Positions 19,783 to 28,627 of a stretch of DNA of 64,000 nucleotides are shown in pieces. How positions within the stretch are numbered: the stretch's first letter is position 1; each line of letters starts with the position of its first letter. The notes beneath the pieces are model-generated. The model saw nothing but the letters and a program-made list of their open reading frames with translations, had not been told where the DNA came from and ran no database searches. The translations under genes were made by a program, and so were the position numbers. Source of the stretch: Alteromonas portus (lineage in GTDB: Bacteria > Pseudomonadota > Gammaproteobacteria > Enterobacterales > Alteromonadaceae); contig NZ_SWCO01000007.1 in NCBI RefSeq assembly GCF_005117025.1, forward strand, positions 186,001 through 250,000, in the 5' to 3' direction.

Positions 19783-20955
19783 ATGAGCAGACTTCCCGCT
19801 ACCATTGTTATATTTGCTGGTTTTTTCTTAATTGGTAAATTGTTTTTACTGTGGGGAATACTTCTTCCAGATATTGCTGCAGATCTGCAAATGTCAGAAT
19901 TAGTCAGTGGCGCACTGTTTTCGCTCTTTTCGGTAGGCATGATGTTAGGTGCGGTGATTGGTGGCAAGTACGCCAGCCGCTTTGAGTACATGCCGCTGCT
20001 AGCCACGTTGTTTAGTATTAATACTGGGCTGCTGCTCTTAGTCTCTGTACTGTCTTCCTGGCAGTGGTTTTTAGTGTTAGCGGTGTTAATTGGGGTAGTA
20101 AGCTCGACAATTTTTACCATCGGACACACCCTAATAGCGCGGATGTATGCAGAAAAGCGCTTTACCATGATGGGCTTAATGGACTTTATGTTCAGTTTAG
20201 GTACGTTTGCAGCGTCTTTCTTTGTAACACTGTTATATCTTGTTGAGCACAACTGGCGGTTGCCCATACAAGTAGTTGCAGGGGTTATGATTATTCTGTC
20301 TTGTTATACCTTTATTGCGGCACGCTCGCAGGCAAAAGTCTTGAGGGGGCAACCTAAAGCACCGAAAAAAACCTTGGCATTTGGCGTTATCATAAAGCAG
20401 CCTGTTTTTATATTTCTAACGCTGCTCACCTTTGGCTATGGTGCGGTAGAGTTTGGTAACGCGAACTGGTTTGTGAGCTATGCGCAAAACGGTTTGGGCT
20501 TTACTGGCGAACAGTCAAGAAACCTACTGGCATGCTTTACCGCTGGTATGGTAATCAGTCGCTTGACCTTCCCATTTTTACTGCGATTTGTATCGGTGCA
20601 TCGCATGATTGTCATCATGTCCACCGCTTCACTAGCGGGTGTATTCGCACTGAAATTAATGCCTTCATTTTATGGCATTGGTGCGGGTAATTTACTGTTG
20701 GGTTTAGGTTTAGGTGGGCTCTTCCCACTTGCTTTGTCAGCAGCAATGAACATTGATAGCGACAACGGCCCTGTGCTTTCTGGCATTTCTATTATCGGTA
20801 ACTCTACTGGCGTACAAGTGGCTTCTTTTTCGACTGGGCTGTGGGCTAATTTTGTGCCCCTTACCACTGCATTTTGGGTGATCCCACTGGGTGGATGTGT
20901 ACTTTGGCTTGCTTCTTATGGTTACAGCAGAAAAATTAAGTACCACAGAAGCTAA
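19783..20955 (+). CDS. MFS transporter
   Basis: A 390-residue protein with about 12 predicted membrane helices of the major facilitator superfamily. It has acidic and basic residues between helices 2 and 3 (GGKYASRFEY) and the Gly-rich helix GIGAGNLLLGLGLGGLFPLAL. It resembles the FHS/TsgA-like sugar-proton symporter group, but I cannot name the substrate. It lies 134 bases after the GH31 gene on the same strand, so uptake of a gluco-oligosaccharide product is a reasonable inference. There is no independent evidence for that substrate. Confidence 0.88.
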   Translation: MSRLPATIVIFAGFFLIGKLFLLWGILLPDIAADLQMSELVSGALFSLFSVGMMLGAVIGGKYASRFEYMPLLATLFSINTGLLLLVSVLSSWQWFLVLAVLIGVVSSTIFTIGHTLIARMYAEKRFTMMGLMDFMFSLGTFAASFFVTLLYLVEHNWRLPIQVVAGVMIILSCYTFIAARSQAKVLRGQPKAPKKTLAFGVIIKQPVFIFLTLLTFGYGAVEFGNANWFVSYAQNGLGFTGEQSRNLLACFTAGMVISRLTFPFLLRFVSVHRMIVIMSTASLAGVFALKLMPSFYGIGAGNLLLGLGLGGLFPLALSAAMNIDSDNGPVLSGISIIGNSTGVQVASFSTGLWANFVPLTTAFWVIPLGGCVLWLASYGYSRKIKYHRS

Positions 20956-21033
20956 TAGTCTTTAGATGGGCTGCTCAGCATAGCCTAAATACAGCATAAA
21001 CATGGCGCTGCGGATAATTTGAAAGCTGTAGCG

Positions 21034-22368
21034 CTAGCTCTTTTTGGGTAACTCGGAAAGGTATGGTAAGTAAAACTCGGCCACAAGTCCTTGTTGTGGA
21101 TGGTTTCTTAGTGTCACCTCTCCATCATGGGCCTCTACAATTCTTCGAATAATGGCAAGCCCCAGGCCAGAGCCAGACGAATTACGTGCTTTATCACCTT
21201 GTGCAAACGGCATGAAAACACTGTTGAGTTCATCTTCAGGTATGCCGGGGCCAAAATCACGCACTTTGCAGTACACGCGCTTTTCATGGCGATTGTAAAA
21301 GCTGCTAATCGCGATTTCTTCAGAACCATATTTAAAGGCGTTTTCAATAAGGTTGTCGATGACGCGCTTCATCGCAATGCGTCTTAATGACAGAGGAGGA
21401 ATAGCGTTGAGTTTGAGCTCGATGTGGTGTTTATCGTCAAGGTGTCGTGCTTGTACAAGCTCTGCGATAATTGCGTTTAAATCGGTTTCTTGGGTGACTT
21501 CTTCGGTATCGTAGCGGGCATAGTCAATGAACTGATCGATAATAGCGTTCATATCTTCTATGTCGTTTACAATGCCGTCTTTTATCCAATCTTGATCTTC
21601 TGGCAGCATTTCCGAGGCAAGACGAATGCGAGTAAGCGGCGTACGCAAGTCGTGGGAAATACCTGCTGTCATGATATTTCTGTCGTTTTCAAGCTGCTTA
21701 ATGCCTTGATTCATGCGGTTAAATGCGCGAGTAACCTGAATCATTTCGGTGCTACCTTGCTCACGAAGTGGCGTCGGGTGTTCACCTTTACCAACGGCTA
21801 TTGCCGCCTTTTGTAAGGCTGACAACGGTCGGGTCATACGCCTTACAAACAGCCAGCCACCGGCTACGCTCAATATCCCAATTACCATTAAATACATAGT
21901 AAGGGGCGAGATATTCGCTTCGTTTAAGCCCGAAATGGGAATAGAAATCCAGGTGTCTGGGTAGCGATTAAGAGATATCCACACAATGTAAGGCGCGTTC
22001 TCGTCACTGGCCTGTGTGGTGGTGCTAATGCGTACGTCCGCAAGCTGCCTGAGTTGTTCGCTAACCTGAGAAGAAATATAGCTATAGTATACGGCGCTCT
22101 CTAATCCATTTTGTTTGGCTACGCTTTCGTCAAAGACCTGTACCTGGGTTTTTTGAAAGTAGCGGTCGCGGGTTTCTTGGTTAGTTACCAGCAAATCGTT
22201 AGCCAGTACAGACTTTACTTGGGTGGCCAAAAGGCTGTTAATTTGTTGATAGCTGGGCTGAATAAAGTAGTAGGTAACCGATATGTACGACACAATTTGG
22301 TTGATAAGCAGCAGCACGCCAATGAGCATGACGGTTTGGCCAAACGCACTTTTGGGAATTAAACGCAT
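21034..22368 (-). CDS. envZ: osmosensor histidine kinase EnvZ
   Basis: A 444-residue sensor kinase. The first membrane helix is at about 12-33 and a periplasmic region runs to about 152. The second helix (about 155-175) is followed by HAMP, the dimerisation/phosphoacceptor helix with [12 protein letters not shown] (His239), and the ATPase domain with N box [11 protein letters not shown]1 [10 protein letters not shown] and G2 [10 protein letters not shown] start at 22368 (MRLIPKS), as in other EnvZ proteins; an in-frame upstream start would add eleven residues with no ribosome site. It pairs with OmpR directly upstream. The 134-base spacer with a hairpin is longer than the overlap seen in E. 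coli. Confidence 0.94.
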   Translation of the reverse strand: MRLIPKSAFGQTVMLIGVLLLINQIVSYISVTYYFIQPSYQQINSLLATQVKSVLANDLLVTNQETRDRYFQKTQVQVFDESVAKQNGLESAVYYSYISSQVSEQLRQLADVRISTTTQASDENAPYIVWISLNRYPDTWISIPISGLNEANISPLTMYLMVIGILSVAGGWLFVRRMTRPLSALQKAAIAVGKGEHPTPLREQGSTEMIQVTRAFNRMNQGIKQLENDRNIMTAGISHDLRTPLTRIRLASEMLPEDQDWIKDGIVNDIEDMNAIIDQFIDYARYDTEEVTQETDLNAIIAELVQARHLDDKHHIELKLNAIPPLSLRRIAMKRVIDNLIENAFKYGSEEIAISSFYNRHEKRVYCKVRDFGPGIPEDELNSVFMPFAQGDKARNSSGSGLGLAIIRRIVEAHDGEVTLRNHPQQGLVAEFYLPYLSELPKKS

Positions 22369-22476
22369 AATTTGCCACCGCTGTGAATCGTGGGCCAGCA
22401 TCTGAAGTGGCTATAGGTCAACCCATAGTTAGGTGTCATGGATATACATACTTTATTAGCAAACTGGGCCAGGCGG

Positions 22477-22505
22477 TAGCACCCGCGTATGGGACATGGG
22501 TGCTA
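22477..22505 (-). repeat. hairpin spanning the ompR stop codon
   Basis: An 8-bp stem TAGCACCC/GGGTGCTA encloses 13 bases, and the ompR stop codon lies in one arm. There is no T-run. It may attenuate read-through into envZ or stabilise the ompR part of the message. Confidence 0.4.
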
Positions 22506-23225
22506 AACTTGTTCGCCATCTGGTACGAATACGTAGCCCAATCCCCACACAGTTTGAATATAGCGAGGGTTGGCAGGGTCTTCTTCCAGCATTCTTCGTA
22601 AGCGCGAAACCTGAACGTCGATACTGCGCTCTAATGCGCTGTAGTCGCGACCACGCGCTAAGTTCATCAATTTATCACGCGACAAAGGCTCACGTGGGTG
22701 GGTAACCAGAGATTTTAATACCGCAAATTCGCCGCTAGTCAGGGTTAGGGGCGTATCACCCGCTGTCATTTCACGGGTAGCAAGGTTCAGTTTGTAACTA
22801 CCAAATTCTACAATCTGTACATCTTTAGACGGGGCACCCGGCGCTTCGCTGCTGCGTCTGCGCAATACGGCTTTAGCCCGAGCAAGAAGCTCGCGCGGGT
22901 TAAATGGCTTAGGCAAATAATCGTCTGCGCCCATTTCAAGGCCAATAATGCGGTCAACTTCATCGCCCTTTGCAGTAAGCATAATAATGGGCATGTCGTT
23001 CTCTTGCTGGCGCAATCGGCGGCAAATAGACAAGCCGTCTTCGCCCGGTAGCATAAGGTCCAAAACCATAAGGTGAAAATTCTCGCGCTCAAGCAGTCTG
23101 TCCATTTGTTCTGCGTTGGCCGCACTGCGGACTTGATAGCCTTGTTCTAGCAAATAGCGCTCTAACAGGCTGCGCAGACGCATGTCATCATCAACAACGA
23201 GAATTTTAGAGGTTTCCTGACCCAT
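22503..23225 (-). CDS. ompR: response regulator OmpR
   Basis: A 240-residue two-component regulator. The receiver domain (about 1-120) has ILVVDDDMRLRSLLERYL, the phosphoacceptor Asp56 in MVLDLMLPGEDG and Lys in LPKPFNPREL. A winged-helix DNA-binding domain (about 140-235) has SRDKLMNLARGRDYSALERSIDVQ. It is very close to E. coli OmpR. The ATG at 23225 is preferred over 23231 because AAAGG is then 7 bases upstream. First gene of ompR-envZ; the promoter lies in 23226-23363. Confidence 0.96.
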   Translation of the reverse strand: MGQETSKILVVDDDMRLRSLLERYLLEQGYQVRSAANAEQMDRLLERENFHLMVLDLMLPGEDGLSICRRLRQQENDMPIIMLTAKGDEVDRIIGLEMGADDYLPKPFNPRELLARAKAVLRRRSSEAPGAPSKDVQIVEFGSYKLNLATREMTAGDTPLTLTSGEFAVLKSLVTHPREPLSRDKLMNLARGRDYSALERSIDVQVSRLRRMLEEDPANPRYIQTVWGLGYVFVPDGEQV

Positions 23226-23363
23226 ACTCATACCTTTCGTTTTACTTTTGTTTCACTATAACCACAAGATGTGAAATACAAAAGCGACAAAAGCGTAAAA
23301 GATAGAGCATGTTTGTTACAAATAGTGTCTAAAGCGGGCAAGAACCCATGTTGCTATGTAACG

Positions 23364-24494
23364 CTAATCAAAGGTGGCGACATTAAGGGCTTTGGTATTT
23401 GCCGAGCCGTTAAGTGTCTCCAGATATAACTGTGTTATAGCATTAGTGCCCTGGTGCGACTGTTCAAAGAAATGACCGCTGACTTTTGAGGCGAAGCGCA
23501 GCCATGCACCCGCGTATTTCGCCAAAAAGGCTTCATGCCCCCATTCACCTTGGCGCAGTTTTACGCGTGCTGGTGCGAAGAAAATTTCTGCATTAAGCAG
23601 TTTGGGGTTTGGCTTTTCTTCGGCTTTCCAATCGGTTGCACCAATTAACGTTACCTCGCTTAAGTTATCGCCAAGCAGCTCGCTAAGGTTATTGATTAGC
23701 GTGCCGTTAGCTGCGAAATCAAGAAGCCAGTAGCGCGAATTGCGGCAGTCACTCGTAAGAGCAGATAGGTCATCATAGCTATATACTGCATCGTAGCAGT
23801 CAGATGCTTTGACCATATCCATATTAGACTGAGAGGTTAACCCAACCACTTGATAGCTGGCGTTTCGCGCCGATTTTTGATCTTTTAGTAGTTGCGCTGT
23901 ACCTAGCGCGGTTTTACTTGAAGCGCTAGATAACAGTAAAACTTCACCCTTTGCTTTCTCAGCAACATAGTCATCAAGCACAAACGACGTCATATATAAG
24001 GGTCTGAAATTTAGCTGCCATGCTTCACGGGCTTTGTCGTAGCCAGGGTCCGCCGCACAGCGTAGGTATTGGTCGTAAACCGGGCTGATACTTTTGCGCA
24101 TTTCATGTACGTCTGAAAATCCGTGTGTGGCGACTTTTCCAGCCTTTATTACCCAATGGCTCGCCATGGGTAGGTAACCAAATACCTTCTCGCCTTCTTT
24201 GATATCAGGATGACAAGACGCTTTGACTGTGGCAAACCCCCAAACCGGTACTATGCCAAAGCCGTTTGGGTTAACACCATCGTTATTACTTTGTGGTGGA
24301 AAAAAGCCCCAGTAGCCCATTTTAAAACCCAATGCCGCGTAGGTGATGTTATTGGCAGAAAACCCGAAACTATCGGTCTTAAGCAATACTTCGTCTTCCC
24401 TCAAGATGTTTGTAGACAGCACATATTCGACCACTTTAGTTTGATTTAAGTCGTCTTGTTTCACCCATATTTGCGTACTTGTTACCGTTGGCAT
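23364..24494 (-). CDS. DUF2855 family protein
   Basis: A 376-residue soluble protein recognised as DUF2855. The N-terminal part resembles the GroES-like fold of medium-chain reductases (EVLLKTDSFGFSANNITYAALG) and the middle has a nucleotide-binding-like segment (EVLLLSSASSKTALGTAQLL, about 183-202). No zinc ligands or classical GxGxxG are evident, so a reductase role is only suggested. It ends a three-gene same-strand set with the PhlG-like hydrolase (102-base gap) and the TetR gene, and may act on the same compound. Confidence 0.8.
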   Translation of the reverse strand: MPTVTSTQIWVKQDDLNQTKVVEYVLSTNILREDEVLLKTDSFGFSANNITYAALGFKMGYWGFFPPQSNNDGVNPNGFGIVPVWGFATVKASCHPDIKEGEKVFGYLPMASHWVIKAGKVATHGFSDVHEMRKSISPVYDQYLRCAADPGYDKAREAWQLNFRPLYMTSFVLDDYVAEKAKGEVLLLSSASSKTALGTAQLLKDQKSARNASYQVVGLTSQSNMDMVKASDCYDAVYSYDDLSALTSDCRNSRYWLLDFAANGTLINNLSELLGDNLSEVTLIGATDWKAEEKPNPKLLNAEIFFAPARVKLRQGEWGHEAFLAKYAGAWLRFASKVSGHFFEQSHQGTNAITQLYLETLNGSANTKALNVATFD

Positions 24495-24596
24495 CGCATC
24501 ACCTAAAATTTTAGCTAAGGGAACTTAACATTACGTAATTTTTAAATAATTTCGACTTTAGGTTGTAAATAGATTGTTATATCGCTGGCGAATGTA

Positions 24597-25331
24597 TTAT
24601 TTAGTCGGCTGGTTGTCTTCATACAATTGAGGTAAAAAGTCTGCTAGATTTCCCATTTCTTCAATTGCATGCGTCATCAAGTCGCTTGCCAGAGAGGTGT
24701 TAAGCAAGAAGTATCTTGCTAAAGCTGTATTGCCGATCAGCCCTTCAATTGAGCGGACCTGTTCATTTCCCTCGCGCTTAGCAACATGCCCCAACCAAAA
24801 AATGGAACGCATTTCTGCACCAAATTCAGTATCGCGAATGTAATGGCACATGGTCGTGAGATTTAAGTCGCGTTCTAATTCACCCGCCCGAGCACATAAC
24901 AAAGTTTCATTTTTCGATGGTGTGTAATCAGGAAAAAATTCAACAGGGTCGACAAACTGGATACGAAGCTTTTGAAGTTCGTTGCCAATGTATTCGTGCA
25001 CAAGATGACTGGCTCCAATAATTTCCCCCTCTCGTTTGTTTTCCCAACTCATCCAAACATGCGCGGTGGGGTGCCACTTTTGATAATCGGCGGTAGTTTG
25101 CATGTAATCAGCAAACCACCATCGCACCATATTCGCTTTCACTTTTGGCATGCGGGTAAGCGCTTTTACTACAATAACGCCATTGGATTGGGTAAAAATA
25201 CCGGTTTCGAGATCGTTGTACTCTGGGTTAAAGAGTCCTGAAGTTTCTCGATAGTGAGAAAATGGATTAACACCCCAAATAGCGATGATAAAGACAATAC
25301 TTGATAGGAAGATAACGACTATTTTTTTCAT
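24597..25331 (-). CDS. membrane-anchored PhlG-like (DAPG hydrolase domain) C-C hydrolase
   Basis: A 244-residue protein with an N-terminal hydrophobic segment (about 4-20) and then a domain I recognise as the PhlG/2,4-diacetylphloroglucinol hydrolase type. It has VRWWFADYMQTTADYQKWHP, IGASHLVHEYIG and LRIQFVDPVEFF. Candidate zinc ligands are His87 or His91, Glu113, His221 and Glu225 (HAIEE). The Glu113 to His221/Glu225 spacing (108, 112) is close to the PhlG spacing I remember (Glu160, His270, Glu274). PhlG cleaves an acetyl group from an aromatic ring. The membrane anchor or signal is unlike classical PhlG. The start is 3 bases after the TetR stop, so it is an operon partner. Confidence 0.7.
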   Translation of the reverse strand: MKKIVVIFLSSIVFIIAIWGVNPFSHYRETSGLFNPEYNDLETGIFTQSNGVIVVKALTRMPKVKANMVRWWFADYMQTTADYQKWHPTAHVWMSWENKREGEIIGASHLVHEYIGNELQKLRIQFVDPVEFFPDYTPSKNETLLCARAGELERDLNLTTMCHYIRDTEFGAEMRSIFWLGHVAKREGNEQVRSIEGLIGNTALARYFLLNTSLASDLMTHAIEEMGNLADFLPQLYEDNQPTK

Positions 25332-25334
25332 ATC

Positions 25335-25976
25335 TTATAGCTCTTGAAAAATGTTGAGTGCATCAATTTCATGATGAGAAAGACCGAGCATGGTCAGAAC
25401 AAAACGTGCCCATTCCATTCCGTCTGGCACTTGGCTTTGGCGGTGAATAGAGGCGATGACTAATCCGATAAAGCCCCAACTTGTAATGGGTTCTGCTATT
25501 TCTGGTGACGCGACCGGTTGAAAGCGACCGCGAATAACGCCACTGGCAATATTCGCCGTTAGAAAGTCGCGCTGACTTTCGGTGATCGCATTGTTGAGGA
25601 TATGGGGGTATGCAGTAAGCTTTTCGGTAATTGGATCAGTAGCAATGCTATTAAACATTGCATTTGCCATCCTCGCGACAACGTCGGCACTGTCGACATC
25701 TGAACCTATCAAAACTTGCGATAGTTGTTCTGTATGCGCCCGGGCATATGCTTCGTAGCGCACTCTTACCGCCTCTATGATGCAATCGACCTTCCCTTCA
25801 AAATAGTTATAAAAGGTTCTTCTGCCGACATCCGCTCCATCTGCAATGTCATCTGCAGTTAATGTTTCAAACCCTTTTCTCGCGATAAGTTCAGTCGCCA
25901 CAGTCAGCAATTTTATTCGCGTCTTATGCTTTTTTCGGGTGATCCTGTTTTCACCAGAGACATTTGTCGAGTTCAT
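25335..25976 (-). CDS. TetR family transcriptional regulator
   Basis: A 213-residue repressor. The N-terminal helix-turn-helix (about 14-60) has FETLTADDIADGADVGRRTFYNYF, the canonical TetR pattern, and a ligand-binding C-terminal domain follows. The start is set at 25976 (MNSTNVS) with AGGG 8 bases upstream; a TTG at 26021 would be a poor start. It is divergent from the TonB-dependent receptor gene. A TATAAT on its strand (26032-26037) lies next to a perfect 16-bp palindrome (26042-26057), which makes autoregulation likely. It probably also controls the hydrolase, DUF2855 and receptor genes. Confidence 0.93.
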   Translation of the reverse strand: MNSTNVSGENRITRKKHKTRIKLLTVATELIARKGFETLTADDIADGADVGRRTFYNYFEGKVDCIIEAVRVRYEAYARAHTEQLSQVLIGSDVDSADVVARMANAMFNSIATDPITEKLTAYPHILNNAITESQRDFLTANIASGVIRGRFQPVASPEIAEPITSWGFIGLVIASIHRQSQVPDGMEWARFVLTMLGLSHHEIDALNIFQEL

Positions 25977-26031
25977 TTCATTAGCCCTGTATTCGCAGTT
26001 GATAACTGAATGTAGTAACAATAATAACTAA

Positions 26032-26072
26032 ATTATACAGAAGTGCAATATTGCACTAGTGTGCAATTGTGG
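26032..26072. promoter_or_regulatory. probable TetR operator in the divergent promoter region
   Basis: AGTGCAATATTGCACT (26042-26057) is a perfect palindrome. It is followed by an imperfect related site centred on CAATTG (about 26058-26072, TGTGCAATTGTGG). The palindrome abuts a minus-strand TATAAT (26032-26037), so a bound dimer would block the tetR promoter and sit close upstream of the receptor gene. Confidence 0.7.
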
Positions 26073-26134
26073 TTAGAGTGATGTTTAATATGTGTAAAAA
26101 TTGTGTGAATTAATGGTGTTTGCAAGGGGGTTAC

Positions 26135-28486
26135 ATGAAAGTTGCGAAGATGATACAAGTTGTTGGCGTATGTGTGGCGATGATGGGAGTGGGGGTAAAA
26201 GCAGATGAACCACAGTTGGTGGATGAGAAAAGTAAGACTATAGATGATCCTGTTTTAGAAGTAATTGAAGTGACGGCACAGAAGCGCACTCAATCAATAC
26301 AAGAGGTGCCGATATCTGTTCAAGCATTGACGGGGGATGTCATTGAACGCAGTGGGGTGAGTGATTTCGAGGATATTGTGCATATTTCGCCGTCTATTTC
26401 ACTGCAAGATAATTTGTCACCGTTCCAGAAAAGCATTTACATAAGAGGAACCGGGACCACCATTAATTCAGCTACGGTGGAGTCGAGTGTTTCAACAGTA
26501 GTCGACGGTGTAGTACTTGCTCGACAGGGCCAATTTTTTGGAAGCTTAGCAGATACAGAAAGAGTAGAAGTATTAAGGGGACCGCAAAGCACATTGTTTG
26601 GCAAAAATGCATCTGCTGGGGTGCTTAATATTGTGACTGAAAAGCCCAGTTTCGAAGAGCAAGCAATGCGTGCGTCGGTCTCTTATGATGAATACGGAGA
26701 ATGGAATGCGAAAGGCACGGTGACGGGGCCAATTTCGGATGAAGTCGCATTCCGATTGTCGGGGAACTATAAATATGTGGCAACGAGTCATATTGAGAAC
26801 GTCAACAATGACGGTCCTTCCCTTGATAAAGAGCGAGCCAAAGGCGCGAGAGGTAAGCTGCAATGGGATATAAATGATAATATTGAGTTGATGCTCATTG
26901 CTGACTATTCGGACACAAGTGCCCCCTCTGGCGTGCGAGTATTTCGGTCGGTGAGCGAGGCCTCACTTGAAGCGAGTAATATTGACGCGAGAACACCAGT
27001 TATACCTGGAGAAAGTAATCGACAAGTGAATATCAACGATCCTCATCATTACGACATGAAAGATTGGGGGGGCAGTGCAGAATTAAATTGGTGGTTAGAC
27101 GAGCATCAAATCACCTCAATTACCGCATACAGAAACTGGCAAATGGATGATGCACTAGATATAGATTCAACTGGTGTAGATATTCCCGTCAGTGCCTATA
27201 TTGGCTATGGTACGCCTTCTTTTCGAGGCGTAGTAAACAGCACGAAAGACACGGAGCAAATGTCACAAGAAGTTAGGCTCCAATCAACTCACGAAGGGGC
27301 CTTTCAATACACTATAGGTGCGTATTTGTGGGGTACGAATTACATAGGTATTAATCAAGAAAGGCGAACCGTATGCTACGACTTAGTTGCGGCAAGGCCT
27401 GTTTACAGTAACTGTGAAGGGGTTCCACCACCAGCTGCCTATGTGGCGAGTCAGTCCTACGATCAACTTACGGATGTATCAACGCAATATTACGCGTTAT
27501 TTGGTCAATTTGATTATGAATTGAGTCAGAAGTTTTCAGTCTCTTTGGGGTTGAGGTCTCAACGTGATGTATTTGAATGGGACGTTCAACAGCGCGGGAT
27601 TGTTGAGGAAGGCGATTTACCTGAACCTCGTTATGAGGGGGCAGGCAAGCAGCATTATACTGAAACAACGGGAAAGCTTTCTTTTCAGTTTGCTTTAGAA
27701 TCAGGTGCTAATGCATATGCTACCTACTCCAAAGGGTACAAGGGTCCTGGCGCAGACTTTGCTTTGCCTGATAGTGCGCCTCTAGAGCCTGAATATGTCG
27801 ATGCCTACGAAATCGGTTATAAAACGCAATGGTTTAATCGAAGACTGAATCTTACAAGCGCACTTTTCTGGCAAGATTTTGAGAATACGCAGGTCTCCTA
27901 TTTTGATGAGACAGATGTGATTTTCAGGCCCACTAATGCTGGTAAAACAAGGCAGAGAGGTCTTGAAATAGACGGAATGTTCGCCGCCACCAATAATCTC
28001 ACTTTAACGTTAGCCACAACGTGGTTAGATGCAGAGTTTCAATCGTATTCGGTGGCCTGCTATGTAAACGACCCTAGCCCATCGTGCTCTGAGTCAGGTA
28101 CAAAGGATGTATCTGGTGAAACCACGACGTTTTCTCCTGAATTTAAAATTGTTTCTGGGCTGCACTATGAGAGTGATGCCTTGAGCAACGGTGCAACATG
28201 GTTTTTGCAAGCGAATCATCGTTGGCAATCAGAAGTGCAATATGATGCGAGCCAAAACCCTGCAACCATACAGGGGGCGTATGGCATCGCGGAAGTATTC
28301 ATCGGATATACTGCAGCGTCACAGAGATATTCCGTGTCTTTGTTCGTTAAGAATATATTTGATACACAATATGTTAATAACTTAGCTGCTTTTGTAGACT
28401 CCACAGGGCAAGGAGAATCTGTTATCCAATTTGTTCCCAAAACGGCGGATAGGCTAATTGGTGTTTCCGTTAATTTTCAATATTAA
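26135..28486 (+). CDS. TonB-dependent receptor
   Basis: A 783-residue outer-membrane receptor. A signal peptide (about 1-24, ending GVKADE) is followed by a TonB-box-like IEVTAQKR and the plug domain (about 50-165, with STLFGKNASAGVLNIVTEKP). A 22-strand barrel ends in the terminal aromatic of VSVNFQY. Two Cys pairs lie in likely outer loops (CYDLVAARPVYSNC, CYVNDPSPSC). The family suggests uptake of a large or scarce ligand. AAGGGGG lies 5 bases before the ATG at 26135. It is divergent from tetR with the operator between them, so the ligand is probably linked to the PhlG-like hydrolase rather than iron. Confidence 0.93.
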   Translation: MKVAKMIQVVGVCVAMMGVGVKADEPQLVDEKSKTIDDPVLEVIEVTAQKRTQSIQEVPISVQALTGDVIERSGVSDFEDIVHISPSISLQDNLSPFQKSIYIRGTGTTINSATVESSVSTVVDGVVLARQGQFFGSLADTERVEVLRGPQSTLFGKNASAGVLNIVTEKPSFEEQAMRASVSYDEYGEWNAKGTVTGPISDEVAFRLSGNYKYVATSHIENVNNDGPSLDKERAKGARGKLQWDINDNIELMLIADYSDTSAPSGVRVFRSVSEASLEASNIDARTPVIPGESNRQVNINDPHHYDMKDWGGSAELNWWLDEHQITSITAYRNWQMDDALDIDSTGVDIPVSAYIGYGTPSFRGVVNSTKDTEQMSQEVRLQSTHEGAFQYTIGAYLWGTNYIGINQERRTVCYDLVAARPVYSNCEGVPPPAAYVASQSYDQLTDVSTQYYALFGQFDYELSQKFSVSLGLRSQRDVFEWDVQQRGIVEEGDLPEPRYEGAGKQHYTETTGKLSFQFALESGANAYATYSKGYKGPGADFALPDSAPLEPEYVDAYEIGYKTQWFNRRLNLTSALFWQDFENTQVSYFDETDVIFRPTNAGKTRQRGLEIDGMFAATNNLTLTLATTWLDAEFQSYSVACYVNDPSPSCSESGTKDVSGETTTFSPEFKIVSGLHYESDALSNGATWFLQANHRWQSEVQYDASQNPATIQGAYGIAEVFIGYTAASQRYSVSLFVKNIFDTQYVNNLAAFVDSTGQGESVIQFVPKTADRLIGVSVNFQY

Positions 28487-28594
28487 TCTGTCTCTAAAAA
28501 AAGGTTTCTAGGTTAAATGTAATACTGATTCGACGTATTTTAATTATGGGGCCCGATAGTTGGAGAAAACGGTCTGAGGGCTGTTTAGATAGAG

Positions 28595-28616
28595 CTGCCA
28601 CGTTTAACCGTGGCAG
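28595..28616. repeat. inverted repeat between convergent genes
   Basis: An 8-bp stem CTGCCACG/CGTGGCAG with a six-base loop between the convergent receptor and kinase genes. There is no T-run, so it is a possible but non-canonical terminator for both. Confidence 0.45.
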
Positions 28617-28627
28617 GTATTGAACGG

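Noticed and set aside
23364-28486. Siderophore uptake locus
   Set aside because: No Fur-type site, no siderophore biosynthesis or esterase gene, and the receptor is linked to a TetR regulator and a PhlG-like hydrolase instead.
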